Origin: Botrytis cinerea B05.10
Taxonomy: Eukaryota; Ascomycota; Leotiomycetes; Helotiales; Sclerotiniaceae
Reading direction: 5' to 3'
Assembly (NCBI RefSeq): GCF_000143535.2
Contig: NC_037318.1
Location: 806,001 to 870,000 of the forward strand
Length of the DNA: 64,000 bases
A model generated the notes under the pieces. The model ran no database searches. It was given only the letters and a program-made list of their open reading frames with translations, and was not told the origin of the DNA. Positions 24,224 through 34,122 of this stretch are shown piece by piece. The position numbers and the translations under genes were made by a program. Every line of letters starts with the position of its first letter. Positions within the stretch are counted from its first letter, which is position 1.

Positions 24224-24832
24224 TATAGGCCAGCAAAAAATTCCGCCGGTTCGAACTACATACTTCCTTCTAAGTATACGGTACTTTCCCTCGCTATCGG
24301 CGCGATCTCATTCTTATGTTGATGGCACTTTTATTTTTGTTGGAGTTTCGAGGATTGCATTGCCGGTCGATCGAGGAACGATTGAAAGTCTTTGGGCTAG
24401 AGCAAGGGGGGTCATAGAAGGAGCGTTGGAGTTGAGGTTCGCTTTATTTCTAAGTCGACATATTACGAGTTTTTGAAGAGAGTGGTTATCAGTCCAGAAT
24501 TTTGGCAGCGCAGGTTAGATTCAGACATCTGTTTTGTACACTTTACGACTATCATTGTTTGGATATCCAGGGACATAGAAGGTTAGAATAAGCGTCAAGT
24601 TTTAGATGCCGCAATTGATACCATTGTAGATAATTTAGTTGAACTTGAATATATACCATCATCTCCATCTCTAGATCAATACGACACGCCTTCTAAGTTT
24701 ATTCATGCTTTGCTTTCCAATAAGAAACTTGGCTCCGAGAACCCAATCTGTGGGCAACAATGGGTTCATGTGATCGAGCTATTCCTCAGAGTCAATACGT
24801 GTAGTACGGAAGAGATTAACCTTCAATTATGA
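24224..24832 (+). pseudogene. Possible gene remnant of unknown family
   Basis: Two coding-like stretches lie in tandem. One runs from about 24224 to 24474 and contains RSHSYVDGTFIFVGVSR and GTIESLWARARGVIEGAL. The other is about 24593-24832 (80 codons to a TGA) and contains QVLDAAIDTIVDNLVELEY and NPICGQQWVHVIELFLRV. I could not join them with convincing introns or find a start codon with a good upstream exon. They could be the end of a decayed gene or chance open sequence. Confidence 0.25.
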
Positions 24833-25907
24833 TCAAGAAGAAAACAGGTACAGATGAATGAGTGTTCATAAAAAAAAGGGAGATGTTCTAGCGAGAAGCG
24901 AACGAAGGGCTCCTCCAGACATTAAAAATATCTATCTCTGTAGTCTAGCTCCTTTTGACGGACTTTCTAATCTTTACTTTGTGTTGATTGACTGTAGAAC
25001 TCTTCCATCTTCCCATTCGACCTCACTTGTAAGTAGAGGGGTTTAAGAATACAATTTCTACCCTCCGTAAAAACAGCAAAATGCCTCTGCCAGAAAACCT
25101 CTCACCCATGACTTTACGCGGGGTTTAGCATTTACCGTACATACACATTTGAATTTAACACGATGAGACCGAAGAATTCTCAAATCTTGTGTATTTGCTT
25201 GACTCTCGAACTTTGACATAATAAGATGTAGAATACACAGCAGAAGGGAAGAACGATGCTAGCGAGTAATTTGAGGGAGTGATGTTATCATGACTACTAT
25301 TTGAGAAAAATATTTTGCTAAAGATACACCAGAAAGAATCCAATATATCCGCATATACATCACTGCAAACTTACAAGCGAAAGAATCACAATACGAAAAT
25401 TGCGTACTGATTGTCTACTAGAGCAACATTGGTTTTTGAGGCGCGAAGCTCCCGGTGAAAAGTGTGTTGAAAAGCTAAACAGATGAAAGGTCGATGAATT
25501 GTATCAAGGGAGAAGAAGAAACAAAAAATTGCAATTCATTAGAAGCCACGAACGAGAATCAATCATGCAATACAAGTAGCTGCTGTCTAATCGGATGCGT
25601 CAATGACATTAATTGAATATATCGAGAGAGAAAATGAACAATAGTTGAACAAGAGGCGAGAACATAATCTCTCTAACCAGCTTTGAATATTTTTTTCTTC
25701 AGATTCTCCACAACTTCTCTCCTGGGTCTTGCGCGGTAATCAAAAAGTGAAAAAAAAACAAAGCAAAACAATATTTATCTCTGATTTCCCATACAAAAAA
25801 ATCGCATAGTGATTGTGCATTTCAACATGGATATACGAATCCTGGCCTACAAACCCAGGATCCAGGAACGCGTTCACAAATCCCAATGCCGGATATATGG
25901 AGAACAT

Positions 25908-25936
<29 letters not shown>
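25908..25936. repeat. (CA)n microsatellite
   Basis: An uninterrupted CA dinucleotide tract of 29 nt, visible directly. Confidence 0.95.
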
Positions 25937-25939
<3 letters not shown>

Positions 25940-26037
25940 ATAGAAGTTTTCCTCCATCATTCTCCAAGTAAATTATTCTGCAATTGATAGAGAAAAAATT
26001 AGCTAGCTAGCCTTCAGCTCTATGCAAAGATTTGCCC

Positions 26038-26062
26038 CTCTCCCTCTCCCTCTCCCTCTCCT
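26038..26062. repeat. (CTCTCC)n run
   Basis: About four copies of a CTCTCC hexanucleotide on the plus strand, forming a pyrimidine-only tract. Confidence 0.85.
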
Positions 26063-26966
26063 CAATCCCCGGAACATCTTCGGTATTCCACCCCACGTCA
26101 ACATACACCTACGGAACACAACTTCCAACCCAGCCAGCCTAAATAACTCTCACTCTAAAATTCACAGCTCCATCACACCCCATTACTCCTCCTACCTACC
26201 CATCCAGCACTCCAAGCAAAACCCCTATTCCTTATTCCGAGTTCCCAACCCTTATTTCCCATCCCATGGTCATCTGCAGGTACCACCGTACCACTCTTTC
26301 CCCTCCCTTTCCTGCACCCAGCATCCGAGTCATGGACACTCCCAATGCACTCAAAAAAACCCGTGTGCTATGTTCCTCGTCGACAGCCCACGGTCCCAGC
26401 GTTCCTGTACTAACGATACTAGCGATACTAAACGACATAGACTTAAAGTATCGATCCCTCTAGCTCAAGCACCAACCGATTAGTTTCCGCTTGGCACAGT
26501 CTCGATTTACTTTTTTGGAAAGTAACTTCCCATGTCAAGTTGGGAAGTACCGATGGTGAAGGGTAGGTACCCTTAAGGATCTACATTAGGATTTTCAAGC
26601 TTGCGAGATTTTTTGACGTGATGTAATTTGAGTTCATTTGACAGTTATGAATTGATTGATTGTATTTGATTTTGTTTGATTTGATTTTATTCAGATTGAT
26701 AGCATTATGTCTAAGCTAATTATTGCTGAAGCGATTGAACAGCAATAATGCGTTATTCATTAGAATAATAATTTTGATAATAAGTCCAGCAACCTTGCCT
26801 TTTCCTCTTCCCTTTTTCCCCGTCAAGCAAAGTTGTGTAAAGAATCGAAAGACATTATTTATCTCGATAAAATCCATAACCCCTATCTCTCATCTCAATG
26901 ATCCCATTCCAGTCTAATTACATATATAATTTTGCCTTATCATGATGTCCCATACGAGCTGACTGT

Positions 26967-27607
26967 TTACAAAGCGAAAGCGGCCAAGAATCCAGCACCA
27001 ACAATCGCTCCGGCAGCATTGACTCTGTTTCCTGCTGCAGTAGAAACTGTAGCGGCAGCAGAAGAAGAAGCAGAGGTAGCAGAAGAGCCAGCGCCGGAAG
27101 CAGCAGATGAGGCGGATGATAGAATTGAAGATGCGGTTGAAGAAGCCCCACTGGCAATAGAGCTACCGATTGAGGAAATGTTGCTGACTGCAGATGAAGA
27201 GGCTGAATCGCTTGCAGATGAAGATGATGCTTGGGTGGAAGAGGCGGCGGCCGAGGAGCCTGATGAACCGGCAGCTGCTTGAAGAACACAGATTTCGGTA
27301 GTGATTTTTTGAGTGCCTGTTGAATTTGTTAGAATGTGCTACAATCATGTGGAAGATTTGAAAACTTACTCAAAGTATCAGCGGCAGAACATCCAGCTGC
27401 GATACATGGAGTGGCAGCCTTAGTGATAGCATCTTTGGCATCACCACATTGGCATGCAAAATCGGTAATACTGCATCCAGCACCACTGGAAGCTGTTGAC
27501 AAGCAGGCAAGGGCACAAGATGGAAGTTGTGCCACTTCACTAGCGACAGTCTGGGAGTAAGCCACTGAGGCAAGAAGAGCAGAAATGGCAGCGTATGTGA
27601 ATTGCAT
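26967..27607 (-). CDS. CFEM-domain, probable GPI-anchored surface protein
   Basis: CFEM proteins are fungal cell-surface or secreted proteins; some bind haem iron and some act in host interaction. Exons are 27607..27370 and 27316..26967 (195 residues). A signal peptide (MQFTYAAISALLASVAYSQ) is followed by one CFEM domain with all eight cysteines (C31, C35, C45, C52, C54, C68, C73, C89) and the iron-ligand-type Asp49 in SITDFACQC. A serine/alanine-rich stalk (about residues 95-170) and a C-terminal hydrophobic tail (AAGAIVGAGFLAAFAL) fit GPI addition; an Asn or Gly near RVNAAG is a likely site. The eighth cysteine lies in exon 2, which supports the intron. The antisense Glu/Ala-rich open frame is a shadow of the stalk. 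Confidence 0.9.
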
Positions 27608-29427
27608 GTTTGCGTTGACGATTGCTCGTGAAACGAAAATTGTGTTGTTGAAGTAAAGTGGTATAGAGAGAAAGACTGAAGTTTTTTTTATGTGCGATGT
27701 AACTTTGTTGTTGAATCAAAAGAGAAGGGGACAAGCTTTATCTTATAGGTTCAACGAGGGTATGGAATTACCTGCAGATGGTTACCTTTTAGTGTTGTAG
27801 TCCGAGCGGGGTTCTGTGCACAAATGGAATCGATGAGCACTTACTCGGGAACCAATAATCTGAGTGATTTTATTGATCTTCCTCGGCCTCAATACAGAAA
27901 AGAGGTCTATCACCGTTGATACGTCCGGTGGCGGAAAGCTATTCCCTGCAGCAGAATTTGCCTTGACTAAGAAGAAGTAAGTAGCAAGTAGCTCGAGAGT
28001 AGTAAGTTATAAATTGCAGATTGTAACGTGCAAAGCCAGCTAGCCTTTAAACGGCATCTGGTAGCGTGAGTAGATCTTTTTAGACAGACATCGAACTGCA
28101 CGCGATTGATCAGAATTTGACTATTAAACGAACCGAGTCAATAGCGATGTATTTGCCTACCTACCTAGTAATTGCAACTTTGCATCTTCTTGGGTAGACA
28201 TGGCTGTTCTATTTTCCTTCCAGCCTTTCGTTTACTAATTTCAATTACTTCAATGTATCGACAATTGTGTAAATGTGTGCTCCAATCACCGAAAAATACT
28301 ACCCCAATTATTACCCCGGACGGGCTCGAACCCCAGAAAAAGGAATTACGGTAAAAGGGAACTAGGTTCTCATATCAGAGATAACATCATAAGCCAGCAG
28401 ATCATCCGAAAGAGATAAAATGATCCTTGACCAATAAAGCAAGCGTGACTGATTAACCCTTGCTTTCCGATAAAAACATTGTCCTTATTGATCGTTGAAT
28501 TGCGAGTCATCTTCAGCTGCCCCAATCAGAACTTGTCTAAATGGCTTGTTCAACTGCAAAAAGAACAATCCATCAGGGATTTCTCGCACGTACCTGGGTC
28601 TGACAAGGAATCAAATGCAGATGCATTGCACATGAAATATTCTGCATGCCGAGGTGGACATACATACTTATCAGCCTTGCTTGAAAACGTTAGAATTTGG
28701 ATAAATCGCTGCACGAGATTGGTGCGTTGTTGAAATTGATGCACGAGGGGAAATGAAAGTAACCACGGGAAAAGAATATACTCGCAAAAGAAAGATATTT
28801 CCTTGGAAACAACCCTGGGCCAGAGAGATAGTCGAGATGATTGATATACTGAAGTCGAAAAACAAATCCTGTGAATCACGAAAAGATTCCGAGGTGCAGT
28901 TGAGCAGGTGGAAGTATCGACGTTTGAGAATCCCGATGGAAGAAAACTCTAAGTGACAAGTGAGACATGTACAAATCGTCTTATTGACGTTTGACTGCGG
29001 GGTAAGGGAAACGATATCCACCAAGACCTCCACTAAAGCTTCGTGTCTGTCTTCACAGCGATGTACGGCGTAGAGGAGAGAGAAAAGACGTTACTTTATT
29101 TTGACAACATGCGCACTGAGGGAATTGCTTCTTGTCAGGGATCATCTTCGGAGTAGATTCCAATCTCAGTAATGTGGATACTGAAAGGATTTGTATACGA
29201 ACTATCTCATGCGTGACTTATTTGACTCCAATAATGGAAGGAAGGTCCGAAGAATCCACACGGCCACAAACCGAAATACTTCTTCGCCCAGAGCTCCATC
29301 GTTCCCGGTAACACTCTCTTGGTCTGGACGAGCCTGTTCCCACGCCAATTCTCCGAAAATGCATCTCGACCCTGAGCACGACAATAAATGGGGACGTCAA
29401 GGAACAGGTCATGCTCCTCCATCAATG
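27608..29427. other. Intergenic, upstream of the CFEM gene
   Basis: About 1.8 kb. The first 150 bp are the CFEM leader. On the minus strand near 28318 the text GGTTCGAGCCC resembles a tRNA B-box, but no tRNA fold surrounds it. The 29207-29425 minus-strand open frame may be a second exon of the F-box gene (see that entry). No other gene is seen. Confidence 0.35.
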
Positions 29428-29868
29428 TTAAAGTACAGACTTTTTCGTGTAAGATTTGAAAAGCAAGTATCTACTTTGAGCGGTCCTTAATCTCGCCTCA
29501 CTCATATCGACTACTCCACTGAGCCTGGCAAAGTTTTCTGCCGTCAACTCCTCTCCTCTTCCTCCGTCATGAAAATCGGATCCCTTAAATAGCTTCCAGA
29601 CAATTTGTAACCACATTGCGTCGACACGCACATCAGGAATCGTTGCCCATGGGGACCAGATGACTGCAGGTCTATTGAATGCGTCGTGGGCAAATGATAC
29701 GAGAAGCTGGAGTGACTTGTTGCCATCCAGCCAATGCGGTATATGTGAAAATAGAAGGGAGAAGGCAATGATGGAGAAAGTACGGTCGACAAAGCGACAC
29801 GAGCGAAGCGAAGATGTAGGAAGATAGCTGAGTATTTGCCTGAGCAGTTCCGGCGCCATGCTGTCCAT
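29428..29868 (-). CDS. F-box protein (fungal type)
   Basis: This is a probable substrate adaptor for SCF ubiquitin ligase. The frame from 29868 starts MDSMAPELLRQILSYLPTSS, an F-box, followed by LRSCRFVDRTFSIIAFSLLF. It then ends with MSEARLRTAQSRYLLFKSY, which resembles the tail of many fungal F-box proteins, and a TAA at 29428-29430. This gives 146 residues. The upstream in-frame residues (from 30012) are not F-box-like, so I chose the internal ATG. A GTGAGG...AAAAAG segment of 62 nt just before the stop could be spliced instead, joining in frame to an open frame down to 29207 (VLPGTMELWAKKYFG). Both forms are possible. Confidence 0.6.
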   Translation of the reverse strand: MDSMAPELLRQILSYLPTSSLRSCRFVDRTFSIIAFSLLFSHIPHWLDGNKSLQLLVSFAHDAFNRPAVIWSPWATIPDVRVDAMWLQIVWKLFKGSDFHDGGRGEELTAENFARLSGVVDMSEARLRTAQSRYLLFKSYTKKSVL

Positions 29869-30096
29869 CTTCAATGGTATGAGTAGAACAGGAGGTTGGA
29901 AGAATCTGGGTGGAAATTGCAAGCTGCCATTACCTTTTGAATACGGACATCGCATAAAGGCACCTTGATGGGAAGCAAATGAGGCCAACACTAATAAAGC
30001 AAATGAAACCAAGCTCAGTGTACTATAGATCCAATCATTTTTTCTTGCGTCGAAGAGCTGTTTTCCAACTACCCATCAAGGTCTGTAAAATCAAGG

Positions 30097-31347
30097 CTAG
30101 GATTGAGGTCGCAGTAAACCTTCAGCTTCTTGTTGTTCTTCTTCCCACCATTCCTTGAACGTTGCCAATCTTTTGGTTCTCTCTTCCGCCATTCGTTTGC
30201 CTGGAGCTGTCTTCATCATTCCTCCTAGTTTCTCCAGTTTGTCTTCGAAATGCTGAATGGTCTCTCCCATGTTCCTTGCACCCTTTGCTCCGCCGAATGT
30301 GAATGTTCTTCCAATTCCGATCGCGCCTGCAGTAAACCAAAAAGTTAGCTTCATCTTCTTATCGATCACTTTTTAGGGTGCAGCCTTACCAATAGCATCG
30401 AGCCGGTCAGCGTCTTGGACTACAGCCAGCTCTGGGTACTTCTCGATCATGCCCCTCACTGATGCCAAATCCTTTATCTCACTCGAATACGAAACGCCTA
30501 GGACGATTCTCTGTACTTTTACGGCCAGTGTTTCTTCGGCCCCAAAACTCAATAGTGTTGAGAGCACCAAAGTATTTGAATCCTGTCCAGGTAAGAGATA
30601 CTTCTTGTCGCCTACATCATGCAACAGCGCCGCCAACGTGACAACTTGTAAATCTAATTCTGGGCCTCCTGTCCTCTCTGCCTTAAGCTCCTTGTAGATC
30701 CTATGCGCCAGCCCAACAACGCGTCGAATGTGGTTGAAGTCGTGAGATCCGTCATATGCGCTCATATATTTTTCGACAAAAGCCGTGACTTGCGCAATGA
30801 GACCAACATTTTGTGCCATCTTTGGTTTGGTATTGTTTGGTTTCGGTGTAATTGTGGAAGGGTGTTGAGACGATGGAGTGTTGACAACTGCGGGGCCTTC
30901 TGAGTGTTCGCGAAATTCAGAATAACGAGACCTTCGTCGCATACCGAGCTTCTGTCGTAAGCGCCCCAAATTCGATCTTTTTATTTCGAACCCTTCGGAA
31001 ATCAAAGCTTGAGTAATTTGGTCGTCATTGAGATTTGAATTATAATGATGGGTCAAACGATCTTGGAGAGCTTGAGGGATGGGCCCACGATTTCTTTTGC
31101 GAATATTCCATGCTGCCAAACTTCGAGAGACTTTACGTTCAGAGACATCTAAGCCTAATTCTCGATTGAGCCTTCTTGTAATGTCAATGATGGGAGTATT
31201 CTCGTCCGCGAAAAGTTTGACTATAAGATCTTTATATGGTTCCAAGCTCACGCCAGGAGGACGGCCAGGTTTTCGAGATGTGGAACCGGTTTCTGGGGTG
31301 TCATCGTGTTGTTCTAGAAGTTCTTCGGGATCTGGAGCTGGAGGCAT
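30097..31347 (-). CDS. Clr5-like N-terminus fused to an HD-domain phosphohydrolase
   Basis: Exons are 31347..30390 and 30326..30097 (395 residues), joined by a GTAAGG...CTGCAG intron in phase 1. The N-terminal part (about residues 30-140) holds RKPGRPPGVSLEPYKDLIV and DVSERKVSRSLAAWNIRKRN, which resembles the fungal Clr5 helix-turn-helix-like domain, then a second helical block (ALISEGFEIKRSNLGRLRQK). A linker rich in Ser/Pro/Thr follows. From about residue 177 it is a YpgQ/YedJ-type HD protein, with YDGSHDFNHIRRV, AALLHDVGDKK (H243, D244) and QDADRLDAIG, then the GIGRTFTFGGAKG tail. These HD enzymes hydrolyse nucleotide phosphates in bacteria. An in-frame ATG at 30819 would give the HD part alone, and an upstream ATG at 31419 would add 24 residues. 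Confidence 0.82.
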
Positions 31348-31894
31348 AATGAGAAGGAAGGGTTGATTATTGAATTCTGACGACAAGGCCTTATGAAAAT
31401 CAAACCTATTTTGGCACATGGTGTGATGATTATTTTCCGGTCACCGTATTGTATCTATCACGGAATATTCGAAACTTCACCATACGATGCAATACACACC
31501 CTCAATATGCCTACATAAAGTGCAAGCAAGATGAATGCTGTCATCGTTGCTGCTTCATATGAAATACAGCATGCTTTCAACAATTTATCCGCAGCTTTCC
31601 AAGGCGCACATTGGTTGCAAAACCAAAGGTTCCTTGATATGTTCCAACTGTTAAGGATTTGCCATCTGCTATCTGCTATCTGAAATCACTCAAACTACTA
31701 ATCTTGACTGTCATCGGCTTTTGCTGAGTATGATGTCGTTCTCAGATTTGCCTCGGGATGAAGGGTGCTACTAGGTACTTCCCCGCCCCCGCTCTGTCAA
31801 CAAGGCCACAAACTGGGAAGCTTGGGATGTGGAACGTCGACTTGAGATCTTTCTTCGCTCGCAAAGAGTTCAAGATCATAATACGTACTTGAAA
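31348..31894. other. Divergent gap, HD protein / cyclase
   Basis: This 547-bp gap between two divergent starts is presumed to hold both promoters. No motif stands out. Confidence 0.35.
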
Positions 31895-33145
31895 ATGTCA
31901 GACATTCAATCAAAAGCCAACAGCCGGCTCACTCAAGTCACCGATTTCTTTACCGGTAACAGGACTGCCACGACTATTCCATTCGACCCTAATTTCACCA
32001 AGTTTCCCAATAGAAAGGATGTTCCGCGAAGAGAGGATGCTCCTGAAGGAGCGTAAGTAGCATGTACGGTTTCTAAAAGCTCAACTAACGTCTGAAAGTG
32101 CGTGGGTTTGGGGAACTGATGACTACGTACGTAATCCTGGCATCATACTTTTCAATATCGTTAAATAGTTGTATAGATAGGAAGATTGAATCTTCTCACA
32201 CCTGCTCGAGTTGCTGCCGCGTCCAATGAAATCCAAAGTGGGGAGATCGTTCCATTGAACCTCCCTTTGAACGTACCAGAAATACCAGCTTTCGCCCGAG
32301 AACCATTCGAGCATAGCATTAAAGAGCTAGCTCCTGGTTTGGCTTATGATGATATATACTCATTGAACACGCAATCAGGTACACAATGGGATGGTTTCAG
32401 GCATATTGCACACATGCCCACAGGCAAATTTTACAATGGGACTACAGGGAAGGATATAACTGGAGCTGAGAAGGACGATAACAAATGCGGAATTCATCAT
32501 TGGGCTGAGCATGGGATAGCTGGTCGCGGCGTCTTGATTGACTACTGGGCTTATGCGAAGGAGAATGGAATTGTCTATGGCAAGTGACAACCATCAAGTT
32601 TGTATCGTTTCGTTGTCTGACACAGATATGTAGATCCATTTGACTATCACACTATATCCTATGCTGAATTGCAAGCGGCCGGGAAGGCCCAAGGTATCGA
32701 TATCCGCCCTGCTTCTCAAGGCGGAAATATTCAAATCGGAGATTTGCTCTTCATCCGTTCGGGCTTCGTATCTACATACCATACCAAATCACCAGAAGCA
32801 CGAAACGCCGCTGCTCTCAGACCACACGGAATCGGACCCGATGATGGTCAGAGGTGGGCCGGTCTCAAGCAAGATGAGGATATGCTTGATTGGTTACATG
32901 ATTGTTACTTTTCGGCTGTAGCGGGTGATGCGCCTGCTTTTGAAGCTTGGCCATCTCAAGAGCATTACATGTTGCATGAATATATACTCGCCATGTGGGG
33001 TATGCCCCTAGGAGAAATGTTTGACTTGGAGAAGTTGGCGAAGACGTGTAGAGAGAAAGGAAGGTGGAATTTTTTCGTTACTAGTGCTCCAAATCACTGT
33101 CAGGGAGGTGTATCCAGCCATGGGAATGCAATTGCTATATTCTGA
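31895..33145 (+). CDS. Cyclase-family (kynurenine formamidase-like) metal hydrolase
   Basis: This belongs to the cyclase / formamidase-like superfamily, intracellular here (no signal peptide). Exons are 31895..32052, 32100..32127, 32177..32579 and 32634..33145, giving 366 residues. Exon 2 is only 28 nt. Intron 3 (32580-32633) uses a GC donor (GCAAGT) with a TAG acceptor; no GT alternative keeps the YDPFDYHTISYAELQ reading. The metal-site motif is GTQWDGFRH (residues 130-138), where bacterial formamidases have GTHxDxPxH, so one ligand His is Gln. Other fungal members also show this form as I recall it. GIAGRGVLIDYW, GDLLFIRSGF and SAPNHCQGGVSS follow in order. The substrate is unknown. Confidence 0.85.
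32580..32633 (+). other. GC-AG intron
   Basis: This 54-nt intron in the cyclase-family gene starts GCAAGT and ends ATGTAG. Its removal joins ...NGIVY to DPFDYH in frame, which matches the expected protein. GC donors are a minority class in fungi and retain the rest of the donor consensus, as here. Confidence 0.7.
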
Positions 33146-34122
33146 GATTCTGCGCAAGTGTATATCTTCGTCATTCTTTTGGGGGGAGCTATTCATCATC
33201 ACATTGTCATAATTTGCTCAATATGTAGTTTTATTCTTTAAACATATTCACCCTATCCTTTATCTCTTGCATTTGAATCGGATCAAAATTATCAAATCCA
33301 ATAGCTTTTCCATCTCAATATCCCAAAGAAAATAATCACTCATCCTCATCCACGCACATCAATTGACTTCTATCTCTCACACGTCTCGAAAATCCGAATC
33401 CAACTCTACGAGCACGTATATCCAGATCATCATGACCCACGAACGCCACCTCCACACATGCAATTTTAGCCATCTAAATCCTATTTTCTTTTCTTTGATG
33501 AGGCGGGTGCTACATATTTCGCTAATAACAGAACACTAGAATTCACCATGTGCGGAAATCGGCGACGAGAAATCATGGGCTTAGAATAATAGAGGGTGCT
33601 ACATATCTTCGTATCGTTTGGAGTATCGTCCTCTTTCATCTTCATCTTCTTACATAAACTTTTAGGTCAACCCTAGGCTCAGATAGAAAGACTTCTTTCG
33701 AAAAGATTGAGCATGTCCAGAGATTACAGACTACTCCAGCGTACCCACGAATGCGATAACGATATGGGTACAAGATGAAACATTCATGAATGAGAATGGA
33801 GCAATAAATAACTATTAATAATCCGTGGCGAAACCCCGTCGTCATCTGCGCTCGTATGGTCACCACGTGTTGCGTGCGGGATACCTATGAATTGTGAACA
33901 GACATCGTTTATTCATCGGTGAAGATACGCGACTGTGGTTAAGACATACTTTCCCCATAGAATAAGAATTGAACACCAGCGAACTAAAAGAAAGACAAAA
34001 CTGCAGAACACTGTATTTGTATATGAATCTGTGCTAATCAATCTCTATTTCCAAACTGCTTGCTTCCCAACATCTCAATCCACATTTTTCGAAAACAAAA
34101 AAAAACCTCCCCTAAAAAGAAT
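33146..34122. other. Convergent 3' gap
   Basis: About 980 bp lies between two stop codons. It is AT- and pyrimidine-rich. I see no gene or RNA. Confidence 0.35.

Larger units (their letters stand above)
24079..26966. other. Long gene-poor region with microsatellites
   Basis: About 2.9 kb without a supported intact gene. It contains two coding-like fragments (24224-24832, listed separately), a CA microsatellite (25908-25936) and a CTCTCC run (26038-26062). ACTTCCC...GGGAAGT forms a short inverted repeat near 26530. The remainder is AT-rich with no recognisable signal. Confidence 0.4.

Noticed and set aside
26022..26483. 153-codon Pro/Ser/His-rich plus-strand frame
   Set aside because: Low-complexity translation of pyrimidine-rich sequence starting in a CTCTCC repeat; no domain or signal peptide.
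26932..27282. Plus-strand Glu/Ala-rich open frame
   Set aside because: It is the antisense shadow of the Ser/Ala-rich stalk of the CFEM protein.
28305..28335. tRNA B-box-like GGTTCGAGCCC on the minus strand
   Set aside because: The T-stem does not pair properly, no matching acceptor stem or A-box lies upstream, and no cloverleaf can be drawn.
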